Shown: positions 47,004-55,464 of the stretch, one piece after another
Numbering within the stretch: position 1 is the first letter of the stretch
Layout: each line of letters opens with the position of its first letter
Source of the DNA: Halalkalibacter urbisdiaboli
GTDB lineage: Bacteria; Bacillota; Bacilli; Bacillales; Bacillaceae_D
Direction: 5' to 3'
DNA length: 64,000 bases
Assembly (NCBI RefSeq): GCF_002156385.1
Contig: NZ_MVJM01000002.1
Span: 641,816 to 705,815, forward strand
Position numbers and translations under genes: made by a program
The notes under the pieces: model-generated
Told to the model about the DNA's origin: nothing
Database searches by the model: none
What the model saw: the letters and a program-made list of their open reading frames with translations, nothing else

Positions 47004-48251
47004 CTACTTATCCTTAACAGGGAGCGTTATTGAAAACGCAGTACCTTTCCCTATTTCACTAGTTACTTTAATATGTCCGCCAAGTTTATGAATGGTACTA
47101 TAAACCATTAACATCCCAAGACCAGTTCCATCTTTTTTCGTTGAGTAATACGGTTTTCCTAACCGTAACACGTCCTCCTTTGACATCCCGATTCCATCAT
47201 CTTTTATTTTAATAATAATCTCTTTCCCCTCACTCGACACGTCGATAGCAAGAGTCCCGCCTTTTTCAACCATTGATTCAATTCCATTTTTATATAGGTT
47301 AATTAAGCACTGCTGAACCTGATTCCTATCATAATGAGTTATTAATTCGTTTTTAAAACTACATTGCAAATCGACTTGATGAATATTAGCGTAAGGAACC
47401 ATAATATTATTCACATACTCTAATTCGTCTTTTAAGTTAGAATCAACCATATTGCTCGCTTGAGGCTTAGCAAAAGACAGAAAGTCACTAACAATTTTTT
47501 CTGCTCGTCCTAATTCACTTAATGAAAAATTAAGATATCGTTTTTCTTCCTGTGATAAATTTGTTGATTTGACTAACAGTTGAAGAAATCCACTTGCTAC
47601 AGTTAGGGGGTTTCTTATTTCATGAGAAACACTAGCTGATAACTCACTTATGACGCTTAATCTTTCTGCATCGATAAGTTTTTCTCGTTTTTTGGCGTTC
47701 ATAATAATTTTCTCGATTAGAGTTATAATAATGAGCATACCTATAACGTTGATGACGAGCACATTAATCGTGATAAGCCAAAATTCTTTATTTAAGGCCT
47801 CAAAAAATGAACTGAGCGTGAAAAGATAAAAGGCCATTGTCAAAAAAGAAAGAATCCCTGCGATGATAATTCGCTTCTTCTCGTTTTGTTTGATAAACGT
47901 TTTATTCAATAAAGGAACCAAAAGAAAAACAATTGTTGAAAAAAGGAGCGAATAGATCACACCATCCCCACCGATAATAAAACGATAGACATTTAATACT
48001 ATATACAGTGGAAAGGCAATTGGGTATCCGCCATAAAGAGCAGCTATTAAAAAAGGAATGTACCTTAAATCAAAAATAAAGCCTAGTTCTATTTTAATAG
48101 GGAATGTCATACATAAAATCATCGTCAACGATAAAAGAAAAAAAGTAACAGCTTTATGACTGAAAAATTTTAAACTTTCTTCAAAAAATATTAGGTATAT
48201 CATGACAGGTAAAAGTAGAAAAAGAAAATTTATTAGTAAAATTTCTAACAA
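47004..48251 (-). CDS. KinB-like (5TMR-LYT) sensor histidine kinase
   Basis: The 415-residue kinase has six membrane helices in the first ~190 residues with the 5TM-receptor LYT pattern (DLRYIPFLIAALYGGYPIAFPLY, YRFIIGG), no extracellular domain, then a HisKA domain (LSASVSHEIRNPLTVASGF) and an HATPase domain with N box, DDGIGMSKED and GTGLGMLMVYS. This is the layout of B. subtilis KinB, which feeds the Spo0F-Spo0B-Spo0A relay. No response regulator is adjacent, fitting a phosphorelay kinase. It starts at TTG 48251 after AAGGAGGAG. A Spo0E-like phosphatase is divergently encoded 400 bases away. Confidence 0.88.
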   Translation of the reverse strand: MLEILLINFLFLLLPVMIYLIFFEESLKFFSHKAVTFFLLSLTMILCMTFPIKIELGFIFDLRYIPFLIAALYGGYPIAFPLYIVLNVYRFIIGGDGVIYSLLFSTIVFLLVPLLNKTFIKQNEKKRIIIAGILSFLTMAFYLFTLSSFFEALNKEFWLITINVLVINVIGMLIIITLIEKIIMNAKKREKLIDAERLSVISELSASVSHEIRNPLTVASGFLQLLVKSTNLSQEEKRYLNFSLSELGRAEKIVSDFLSFAKPQASNMVDSNLKDELEYVNNIMVPYANIHQVDLQCSFKNELITHYDRNQVQQCLINLYKNGIESMVEKGGTLAIDVSSEGKEIIIKIKDDGIGMSKEDVLRLGKPYYSTKKDGTGLGMLMVYSTIHKLGGHIKVTSEIGKGTAFSITLPVKDK

Positions 48252-48652
48252 CCTGTCTCCTCCTTCCCTTACGTTAATCCATCAATTAATCCCCTCCCGG
48301 ATTACATGTTTAAAATTTATATATCACAAACATAATATTATGTTTGTGAACACAATTAACTTTCGCCATTTCATCTCAAAAAGGATAACTACATTCATAA
48401 TATCATACAATATACCTATACATACAAAGAGTTATTGCCACGCTAATATGGGATTTAATATATTTTTAAAAACAAATAAATGATTTTTCAGTATAAATAC
48501 ATCTTGTCCTCATGCTTGGTATTTATTACAACGATATTACATTTTTTTAGTGAATTTATAATTTTGACCAAAACTGTTAACAGTTTTCACTGGTTATATT
48601 ATAATAATGTTACTGACTAATTTAGAGACTTTTCTATAACTTGGAGATATTT
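48252..48652. other. Intergenic region with an 18-bp perfect palindrome
   Basis: The spacer between the divergent kinase and Spo0E-like genes has no convincing frame. AAAACTGTTAACAGTTTT at 48570-48587 is a perfect palindrome 66 bases upstream of the Spo0E-like start and overlaps an AT-rich promoter-like region (TTGACC at 48564, TATATTATAATAATG at 48595-48609). It is probably a regulator binding site. Confidence 0.6.
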
Positions 48653-48829
48653 ATGGAGCAAACCAATGGAGCGTTATTATTACAATTAGAATCAAAAATA
48701 ACGTATTTACGATTAAAGTTGATCTCCACAGGTCAAATGAAAGGACTTAACCACCCTGACACAATTAAATGTAGCCAAGAATTAGATCATATTTTAAATG
48801 AATACGAACGGGTTAAAAGACGTGTATAA
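48653..48829 (+). CDS. Spo0E-like aspartyl-phosphate phosphatase
   Basis: The 58-residue protein is a two-helix hairpin with the Spo0E signature: KITYLRLKLISTGQMKGLNHPDTIKCSQELDHILNEY, where SQELD carries the catalytic aspartate. Proteins of this family dephosphorylate Spo0A~P and hold back sporulation. ATG 48653 lies six bases after GGAG; a TTG at 48641 overlaps that site. Its position next to a KinB-like kinase pairs an activator and a brake of the same relay. Confidence 0.92.
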   Translation: MEQTNGALLLQLESKITYLRLKLISTGQMKGLNHPDTIKCSQELDHILNEYERVKRRV

Positions 48830-49118
48830 AAAAGACTTCCGCACATGTACACCTTACCCCATTAAAAAACGAAGTTATCCAGCTATCTTTCCTCGTTAAC
48901 AGAGCATCCTCCTCTTACAGAAATACCTACTAAATGTATATCACCCCTATCATAATTTTAAATTCCGCTTTATTTTAGACCTTTAGAATATTCCCTCCAA
49001 ATATGGAACAGCTAGTAGCATTAATTCAATATTGTACAGTCTTAACAGTAGAACAGCCCGTACACATCTATATTTACTACATAAGCTATATTACGAAATG
49101 CAAAGGAGGTGGAACACA

Positions 49119-49352
49119 ATGACTTGTCCTGCAGAAACGAATAGAGACATTCTTCGAGTAGTATTAGATCAGGAAGAGCCTATTATAGAATTGCTTGGAT
49201 TAGAGGTTTTTCTTGAATTGTGTCTAGTAATAAGAACAGAGGAAGGTTCACTTATTGACCCAGATAATTTAACCCCTGAACAAATAATGGAAATAAATAG
49301 ATTGCTACGACGCATTCGCAGAATTTTGGTCAGTACTTTACCAAGATTATAA
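49119..49352 (+). CDS. Small protein of unknown function
   Basis: AAAGGAGGTGG seven to eight bases before ATG 49119 is an excellent ribosome binding site, and a strong terminator follows the stop. The 77-residue product begins MTCPAETNRDILRVVLDQEE, contains a leucine-rich helix (IIELLGLEVFLELCLVIR) and a basic C-terminal helix (MEINRLLRRIRRILVSTLPRL). I recognise no family. Position after spo0E-like and before an autolysin could suggest a sporulation-time role, but nothing in the sequence proves it. The ~290 bases upstream hold no other gene. Confidence 0.7.
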   Translation: MTCPAETNRDILRVVLDQEEPIIELLGLEVFLELCLVIRTEEGSLIDPDNLTPEQIMEINRLLRRIRRILVSTLPRL

Positions 49353-49381
49353 TCTTATAAAAAGTTCACAGGATATTTTCG

Positions 49382-49408
49382 CCGCCTTAATATAAAGGCG
49401 GTCTTTTT
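49382..49408 (+). terminator. Intrinsic terminator
   Basis: CCGCCTT/AAGGCGG, loop of 6, followed by TCTTTTT, 30 bases after the 77-residue gene. Confidence 0.9.
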
Positions 49409-49530
49409 AACCGCACCATTTCATGTCGTTATGAATGTTAAAACCATACAGATTTCTAAATGAAAAGGGCCGAAATCCTTGGGCTACCCCCAAAAACTTC
49501 AACCCTTTTGATGTTACCTTCAAAGTCTCG

Positions 49531-50781
49531 TTAGCTTTGTCTCTCATAGACCTTTTTCAGGATCGCTGCCATTTGTGCTCTTGTAATCGGCTCGTTTGGT
49601 CTGAATGTACCATCTCCGTACCCATTAATAATCCCTTCACTTCGCATCGTTTCAATAGCAGTTAAGGCCCAATGTCCATGTGGGATGTCACTAAAGTCGC
49701 TTTGTGTCCAGCTCGAAGGTGTACGATATTGCCTAGCATTATATAAAATTTGTACCATTTGTGCTCTTGTGATTGAGGTATTAGGGGAAAACCAATTTTG
49801 ATCGGTACCATTCATAACTCCATTTTGTGCAACTAGAATAATAGACTGCCTCGCCCAAAAGGTTTGCGAAACATCATGAAATGAATGCATCGCATCCGTT
49901 GGCTTTAGATGTAAGAAGTTCACCATAACAGTCGCTGCCTGAGCCCGCGTTAATGGGTTATTCGGCTTATAGGTTCGATCAGAATAACCAGTAATCCAAC
50001 CTTGTTCCGCCACAAACTGAATCGATGATTCTGCCCAATGACCTTTTATATCTCTTAGATGATCCCCACCATCATATTGATAAAGGTTCCACTGTCCCAT
50101 AATTTTCCCGACGGTTCGGCGATAATAATCGCCACCTAGGTGATTATATCCAGCGTTACCTATATCAAATAGATATTGTCTTGACGCATCCTCAACACTC
50201 CAACCATCATTCATTCTTTGTTGATAGCTATTTCGTGCAAATCCATATCTACTATTTAATAATAATGTACCTGCCAAGAAATTTACGGCGCCTTCATAAG
50301 AAGAAAAGACACGGTACCAGTTATCTCTTCGTTTTGTTTCATCAAAAATTAATCGGTCAGTGCCCATATTAGAAAGAACGGAAATGGCCATTTCAAAGTC
50401 TTCATCGGGCTGCCCTACTAACTGCCACGCATTAGGAGGGTTAACGCCCCATACTTTAATTCCAAATATATTATTTGCGAACTGTGAAGTACGTGTTGTC
50501 CCGTATCCACTTTCGAGTATTGCCATACCAATGATTGCGCTAGCTGGTATTCCCCATTTTTCATTCGCATTTACAGCGTATCCGGCAATTTCACTTATAA
50601 AGGCTTCACGTTCCTTTTGAGTCGTTCCGTCACTACTCGGTAAATACGCATGACTATTTCTTCCGTTTACAGAATCCTCTTGTGGAATAGGGTAAAAAGT
50701 AGCGGCAAAGCTTAAATTAGAGTTTAAGGGTACTAATGAAAACATGATAGCAACAACAATGATGTACGTACGATATTTCAC
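49531..50781 (-). CDS. Secreted glucosaminidase-type autolysin with three SLH domains
   Basis: A signal peptide (~27 residues, ending SFA) precedes a GH73/LytG-like glucosaminidase domain (~55-220): WGIPASAIIGMAILESGYGTT with the catalytic glutamate, FANNIFGIKVWG, YRVFSSYEGAVNFLAGTLL, HLGGDYYRRTVGKIM. Three SLH repeats fill the C-terminal half (starting near DIKGHWAESSIQFVAEQGWITGY, FHDVSQTFWARQSI and FSDIPHGHWALTAI), each ending in PLTRAQ/SITRAQ/PITRAQ, and would bind pyruvylated wall polymer. It cuts glycan strands of peptidoglycan during growth or daughter-cell separation. It starts at GTG after GGGGAGAG. Confidence 0.92.
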   Translation of the reverse strand: MKYRTYIIVVAIMFSLVPLNSNLSFAATFYPIPQEDSVNGRNSHAYLPSSDGTTQKEREAFISEIAGYAVNANEKWGIPASAIIGMAILESGYGTTRTSQFANNIFGIKVWGVNPPNAWQLVGQPDEDFEMAISVLSNMGTDRLIFDETKRRDNWYRVFSSYEGAVNFLAGTLLLNSRYGFARNSYQQRMNDGWSVEDASRQYLFDIGNAGYNHLGGDYYRRTVGKIMGQWNLYQYDGGDHLRDIKGHWAESSIQFVAEQGWITGYSDRTYKPNNPLTRAQAATVMVNFLHLKPTDAMHSFHDVSQTFWARQSIILVAQNGVMNGTDQNWFSPNTSITRAQMVQILYNARQYRTPSSWTQSDFSDIPHGHWALTAIETMRSEGIINGYGDGTFRPNEPITRAQMAAILKKVYERQS

Positions 50782-50933
50782 TCTCTCTCCCCTTCTCTTA
50801 ATCTATTATTTGATATAAGAATCATAGCATAATTTTTTTAAAGAAAATCACCTTTTGAATATTTAAGCCATGCCAATTTATTCAAAAAAACAAAAGAGTG
50901 ACATTGGAAACTAGGCTAAAGCGAAGCCTCAAA

Positions 50934-51953
50934 CTAATATCGAACTTGGTTTCTCCCCTCTTTTTTTGCACTATACAAAGCCTCGTCTACTCTATTCATT
51001 AAAGTTTCCGTTGTATCTCTGTCATCTGTACTAGTCACACCAAAACTAGAAGTAACTTTACCAGCTAATGAGAATGGATGTGTTTCAATCCCCTTTCTCA
51101 ACTTTTCAGCTAATTCAATCGCTTCTTGCTTATTTCTTTTAAACGTAAGGATAACGAACTCCTCTCCGCCCCAACGTCCAAATAAATCAGTTTCCACTAA
51201 CATATTTTCTACCAGTGCTGCCATCTCAACTAATACTTTGTCACCTACAACATGTCCAAGTTCATCATTTATTTTTTTTGAAATGGTCTATATCGAAAAA
51301 GATTACCGAAAATGGTCTCCCCTTCGCTAACTCATTTTCTAGCCACAAGTATACTTTTCTTCTGTTTGCTATTCCGTTAGTGAATCTTCATAAGCGATTT
51401 TTTCTAACATTTCTGATTTTGTTATACGTACTAATAATATGACGACCAAAAAATAAAAAAATAAAATAGACTAAGTTGGATGAATAATATTGAATAAGTG
51501 ACTGATTTCCATAGAGAGGGATATGATCCCATTTGGAGATTCCTATCATTACAGTCAAAGCCCAAAGACCAATAGAATAGAATACAGCCTTTTTTCCTAC
51601 TATGGTAACAAAGATAAAAACGAAAACTAGTGGTGTCCAATACGTACCACTTCCTGTAGAATACTTTCCTTTATCGCCATTTCGACATAGACTATTTCAT
51701 AGTTTTTTAATAAATGAATCATACTTATTAAAAATAAATTGACAAGTTCTACATATTTAAACCACTTTCGGTAGTATACTAGGAACCAAGATATACTGTA
51801 GGTAAGGGTAAGCAATGGTAGAACGATCGAATTAAACGGATCATGTTCCTCATAATAGAAAAAGCTACTAACCAACGCCACTATGATTATAGGTAAGGTG
51901 AATAAATATAATTTACGCTTCAATTCTTCTAATTTACTTAATTGATTTATCAT
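50934..51953 (-). pseudogene. Membrane diguanylate cyclase pseudogene with at least four frameshifts
   Basis: Translating across frames gives a clear cyclase: six to seven N-terminal membrane helices starting MINQLSKLEELKRKLYLF, then EKIAYEDSLTGIANRRKVYLW, FSVIFFDIDHFKKINDELGH, and RWGGEEF with an intact active-site motif. The reading frame is broken near 51660 (after KESI), near 51440 (end of the last helix), near 51377 (one G lost in the SLTGIANR segment) and at 51272-51279, where an 8-base homopolymer (A on the minus strand) should be 7. The open frame 50934-51224 is only the C-terminal half of GGDEF. The gene is dead unless several of these are assembly errors. Confidence 0.85.
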
Positions 51954-51972
51954 CTTTATCGTCTCCTAATAA

Positions 51973-51999
51973 AAAAACTAATCAAACCGATTAGTTTTT
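51973..51999. terminator. Hairpin just upstream of the cyclase pseudogene
   Basis: AAAAACTAATC and GATTAGTTTTT form a perfect 11-bp stem with a 5-base loop and T/A tracts at both sides. It lies 20 bases upstream of the pseudogene start and could be a leader terminator. Confidence 0.6.
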
Positions 52000-52015
52000 A
52001 ACAATCGGTAACTGG

Positions 52016-52194
52016 CTAGCTTATTCTATATTTAGAACTTAGCCCCTTTAGCTTTGCGTATCCACCTTTCAGTGAACTTGCCTTTTACAATCATTATTAG
52101 GTTTTAGGTTTTAGGTTTTAGAAAATCTCTATTGCTACTTCTCATAGAACGGCATAACGAATCAAGACTTTTTTCCTACGTGAATTTAAAAATA
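52016..52194. other. Intergenic, with a 7-bp microsatellite
   Basis: TTAGG-type repeat: AGGTTTT three times in tandem at 52099-52119. No gene is seen here, nor in 52313-52504. Confidence 0.6.
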
Positions 52195-52312
52195 AAAAAC
52201 TATTCCGTAGAATAGCCTATCTTATCTTAAAATAACGTAGCACCCTTAAGTCTCTGATAACTTCCATCCTAAGACTTCTCGTAGTTTGCTAGTTATTTAA
52301 ATATATCATAAA
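52195..52312 (-). promoter_or_regulatory. Structured leader of the cyclase pseudogene, possible degenerate riboswitch
   Basis: On the minus strand AATAAC-TAGCA pairs with TGCTA-C-GTTATT to close a domain that contains GCAAACTACGAGAAG, AGTCT/AGACT arms and CTTAAGG. It is followed by CTATTC-CGTA-GAATAG (52200-52215) and TTTTTTATTTTT, the same terminator stem sequence as in the 19400 riboswitch. The GACGCAAAGCC block of the class I aptamer is missing, so ligand binding is doubtful. I infer a decayed or diverged c-di-GMP leader. Confidence 0.45.
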
Positions 52313-52504
52313 ATAACGATACTGAAAATGCTTACATCGAAATACGGTTAGGCATTAAAGATACGAACCTGGAATTACAAGTTCAGAACGTTCACATATA
52401 AAAGGGCGACCCCTCACCCAAATTATTTCAAACTTTAGGATGATGCTCTTACAAACAAGGCACACAGTCGAAGAGGTTTGGCACGCTCCACTGTGTTGAA
52501 TAAA

Positions 52505-53281
52505 TTACGGATACACATATTGAACAACGGGAGGGGCTATTTCCTCAATGCTACTTACATTCACAGCAGGAATAAGCAGGTCACCGCTTCTTTTTACATG
52601 CAAATTCCCTTTGACACGAACCCATGTATCATTAGGATGCTGAAGTGATACTCCGTCAATGATTAACCCAGTTACGTGGGCGTCGGCAACACAATGGGTT
52701 ACGAGAAACCTTGCAATGACGGTATGCCTTTGTGAGAGATAATCATCTTCTAGTAGAAATCCCTCTATCTCAATTGATTTTCCTGCAAACAGCTGTGGAT
52801 ACGTCGTTACCGCTCTAATATAGCTTGCAAACTGTTCATTAGTAAAATCGAGTACAGGCAGATCTAACATCTCTTGTACTTTTTTATCGTCCTCACTATA
52901 ATGTTCATGTTCTAAAGAGGTATAACTAATTCCACGGTTTAAAGCCTCTGCTGCTCCAAATTCTTTATAAGGGAAAAACAGTCCTGTTAAAAGTGGTAGA
53001 GTAATGACAGCATAGGATAAAACGGATCTTAAAGAGAGCTCCTCACCGTCATGGTCACACCCCCATGGACCACATTGGCTATGGTCATGTTCGGTACCTT
53101 CTGAAAAAATTCGTGGCACTTGAACAAAAAATAAAAACATAAAGAGCACAGAAGCAATTTGGCTAAAATATAGATAATCAGGATTAACGAAACGGGCAAT
53201 TTCCCCATTGTGATGAAGAATGAAAATAAAGACAGAAAAGAGTAATAACACAAACGCCTTCAATGCTTGCCTTCCTTGCAC
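52505..53281 (-). CDS. ycgQ: YcgQ/TIGR03943 (UPF0703) family membrane protein
   Basis: The 258-residue protein has two N-terminal helices (~8-25, ~38-55), a short His/Cys-rich loop (EHDHSQCGPWGCDHDGEE), one more helix (~82-100) and a C-terminal soluble domain with PQLFAGKSIEIEGFLLEDD, VIARFLVTHCVADAHVTGLI and NDTWVRVKGNLHV, the conserved OB-like part of the TIGR03943 family. It is always coupled to a UPF0718 permease, here 13 bases upstream. The GTG start follows AAAGGAGG. A Zur-like site controls the pair, so a role in zinc or another metal is likely. Confidence 0.9.
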   Translation of the reverse strand: MQGRQALKAFVLLLFSVFIFILHHNGEIARFVNPDYLYFSQIASVLFMFLFFVQVPRIFSEGTEHDHSQCGPWGCDHDGEELSLRSVLSYAVITLPLLTGLFFPYKEFGAAEALNRGISYTSLEHEHYSEDDKKVQEMLDLPVLDFTNEQFASYIRAVTTYPQLFAGKSIEIEGFLLEDDYLSQRHTVIARFLVTHCVADAHVTGLIIDGVSLQHPNDTWVRVKGNLHVKRSGDLLIPAVNVSSIEEIAPPVVQYVYP

Positions 53282-53294
53282 AAAAACACCTCCT

Positions 53295-54287
53295 TTACAG
53301 CCATGGATGAATCATGACCAACGTTGCTAAAACAACAGTTGTTATTAGCAGTATCAAGACGAGTACAAATCGAAATTTAAAAACAGCGAGCATCATGAAA
53401 GTATTCTTCAAGTCAAGCATTGGGCCATAAAGCAAAAAGCCAAGTAAAGACGTTTCCGGAAAAAGATGACGAAAGGAGGCAGCAATAAAGGCATCCGCCT
53501 CAGAACACAACGAAAGCAAAAAAGCCAGTCCCATCATGACAAGTGTAGAGGCAAGAATCCCCTCACCGATCCCTAAAATTGATTTAGTTGAGACATACGT
53601 CTGAACTAAGGCCGCTAAAGTGGCACCAATAATTAAAAATTTCCCCATACTAAAGAACTCATCAATTGTATGTTCAACCATCGCCTTAAATCGTTGTCCA
53701 ATTGGCGGTTTCGCAATAGCTGTTTCGTTGTTTGCATACATTGACTCTTTCGTTTGTTTTAGCTGATTTGTTTTAAATAGTAGGCAAATGGCTGCAATAA
53801 CAAGTGCAATCACAAACCCTAAGCTCATTCTTAGAAAGGCCATTTTACTATCCTCACCAAAGGCCATATAGGTAGAAAAGACAACAATTGGATTAATTAA
53901 AGGTCCTGTTAACAAGAAGCCTACTCCTGCAAATAACGGCACCCCTTTGGCAATCAGCCTTCGAACAATCGGAACAATCCCACATTCACAAGCAGGAAAT
54001 AGAGCACCAACAAAGCAGCTCATAACTACAGCGAGCCATTTCGACTTCGGGATCACTCGCTTTAAGTGCTCCTCTGTAACAAATACTTGAATCGTTCCCG
54101 CAATGAACACACCAATTAGTACAAATGGAATTGCCTCAATTACTATACTTAGAAAGATCATATTAAAGGTTTGCAATGAACTCGGAATATGCAAGTTGTT
54201 TATTTTCACATGCTCATGATATAAAATCAGTAAGCATGCTAATCCAAGAAATAGATACCCTGTTATAGCATGATGTTTGTTCCACAC
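53295..54287 (-). CDS. ycgR: YcgR/UPF0718 (DUF318) family permease
   Basis: The 330-residue protein has about nine membrane helices with the family motifs IEAIPFVLIGVFIAGTIQVF, GALFPACECGIVPIVRRLIAKGVP (conserved E-C-G) and FLLSLCSEADAFIAASF (C-S-E-A-D). These charged and cysteine residues inside helices suggest metal or metal-complex transport; the substrate is unproven. The frame opens earlier, but AGAGGAGGGGAG followed six bases on by GTG 54287 sets the start. It is co-transcribed with ycgQ. Confidence 0.9.
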   Translation of the reverse strand: MWNKHHAITGYLFLGLACLLILYHEHVKINNLHIPSSLQTFNMIFLSIVIEAIPFVLIGVFIAGTIQVFVTEEHLKRVIPKSKWLAVVMSCFVGALFPACECGIVPIVRRLIAKGVPLFAGVGFLLTGPLINPIVVFSTYMAFGEDSKMAFLRMSLGFVIALVIAAICLLFKTNQLKQTKESMYANNETAIAKPPIGQRFKAMVEHTIDEFFSMGKFLIIGATLAALVQTYVSTKSILGIGEGILASTLVMMGLAFLLSLCSEADAFIAASFRHLFPETSLLGFLLYGPMLDLKNTFMMLAVFKFRFVLVLILLITTVVLATLVMIHPWL

Positions 54288-54353
54288 AAGCAGCTCCCCT
54301 CCTCTTATGTATAGTTCACTATATGCGGACAAGGCGTAATCATGTATAATAAA

Positions 54354-54368
54354 TCAAAATAATTACGA
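54354..54368 (-). promoter_or_regulatory. Zur-box-like site upstream of ycgRQ
   Basis: TCAAAATAATTACGA matches 13 of 15 positions of the Bacillus Zur core TCGTAATNATTACGA, flanked by AAA and TTAA, 67 bases upstream of the start. Confidence 0.75.
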
Positions 54369-54381
54369 TTAACAAAACAAG

Positions 54382-54424
54382 AGGCTGTGCCACAAGGTTG
54401 TTTTTTAACCTTGTGGCACAGCCT
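54382..54424 (-). terminator. 18-bp hairpin terminator (second hairpin family)
   Basis: AGGCTGTGCCACAAGGTT (54382-54399) is the exact complement of 54407-54424. It lies eight bases past the stop of the GTPase gene at 54433, and CTTGTTTTG follows on the minus strand. Confidence 0.85.
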
Positions 54425-54432
54425 TACACGCT

Positions 54433-55386
54433 TTAAGCTTTTGAGACAGCCCCAGCTACACGTCCCCATTCCTTTTTCAATTGCTCCTCTTGTAGATCCA
54501 TTCCAATGAAAACGAGATATAGCTCTCCTTCATACAGTGTTTTCTCCCAACTGACACGCTTCATGACATGCTGCATTAAGTACGTATCCTCTCCTAAACG
54601 AACATACCCTTTCGCCCGCAAAAGACGAGTCTTCCATTTTTTAAGAAACGCCTCAATGTCAGCCTTTGTTGTTTGAGATGACAGTGGTAGCGTTATACTT
54701 GAGATACGAGAATACGAGTGACGATGCTTATGCTGTTGTTTAAGCTCACTTCCTGAAACCTGAACCGTTAACTGACTAGTTTTTAGGTCACTTAAAAAGT
54801 CTAGGTCAACTTGACTGTAGGTTGTGAATGAATACTTTGCATTAGGATTATGCTTGAGTAGAAACTTTTTCACCTTCTGCTTTTTGGCTTCTGAAACAAA
54901 ATCGATTTTATTCACAATTAAATAATCCGCTACTTCCACTTGCCTTCTCGTCGTTCGTACGAGTTCACGGTCTGATTCAAATACATTATTATAGGAAAGC
55001 ACATGTTCCGCATCAACGACGGTTATGACTTTTTCCAAATAAACCAAATCAAGCAACGCCGGTTCCGTTAAAGAATCCGCCACCTCCTCTGGATTCGCGA
55101 TACCAGTCAGTTCAATAAAAATAACATTAGGCTTTCCTTTTACTAGCCTCTCCATGCTTTTTGTTACTTCACTTTTTTTATTGCAGCAAATGCAACCGTC
55201 TAATAGCTTCTCGATAACCTGCTCTTTCGCTAAGCTTTTTCCATCCGTATCGGTTTCACCAATTTCATTCATTAGTACAGCTGGCTTTAGCCTTTTAGTT
55301 GAACATGCTTCTAATAGGCGATGTAACAGCGTCGTCTTCCCACTTCCTAAAAAACCGCTTAAAATAAAGACAGGCACCTTATTCAT
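54433..55386 (-). CDS. COG0523 (CobW/YjiA-type) GTPase, probable metal chaperone
   Basis: The 317-residue G3E GTPase has Walker [16 protein letters not shown], the metal-binding CxCC motif in DGCICCNKKSEV, Walker B-like FIELTGIANPEEV, and NKID for guanine. The C-terminal CobW_C domain is present (RLLRAKGYVRLGEDTYLMQHV). Proteins of this group insert or deliver zinc or cobalt. It is shorter than and distinct from ZagA next door. ATG 55386 lies six bases after GGGGG; the frame opens at TTG 55392. A degenerate Zur-like site (TCAGAATTATTCCTA, 55434-55448) is upstream. Confidence 0.9.
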   Translation of the reverse strand: MNKVPVFILSGFLGSGKTTLLHRLLEACSTKRLKPAVLMNEIGETDTDGKSLAKEQVIEKLLDGCICCNKKSEVTKSMERLVKGKPNVIFIELTGIANPEEVADSLTEPALLDLVYLEKVITVVDAEHVLSYNNVFESDRELVRTTRRQVEVADYLIVNKIDFVSEAKKQKVKKFLLKHNPNAKYSFTTYSQVDLDFLSDLKTSQLTVQVSGSELKQQHKHRHSYSRISSITLPLSSQTTKADIEAFLKKWKTRLLRAKGYVRLGEDTYLMQHVMKRVSWEKTLYEGELYLVFIGMDLQEEQLKKEWGRVAGAVSKA

Positions 55387-55464
55387 CTTCAACCCCCTAC
55401 ATGATATTCTTCAACTATTTTACTAGAGCTAAATCAGAATTATTCCTAAAATGATTCGCTACGT

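Noticed and set aside
52099-52119. Telomere-like TTTTAGG repeats
   Set aside because: Only three copies of a 7-bp unit; slippage in AT-rich intergenic DNA is sufficient.
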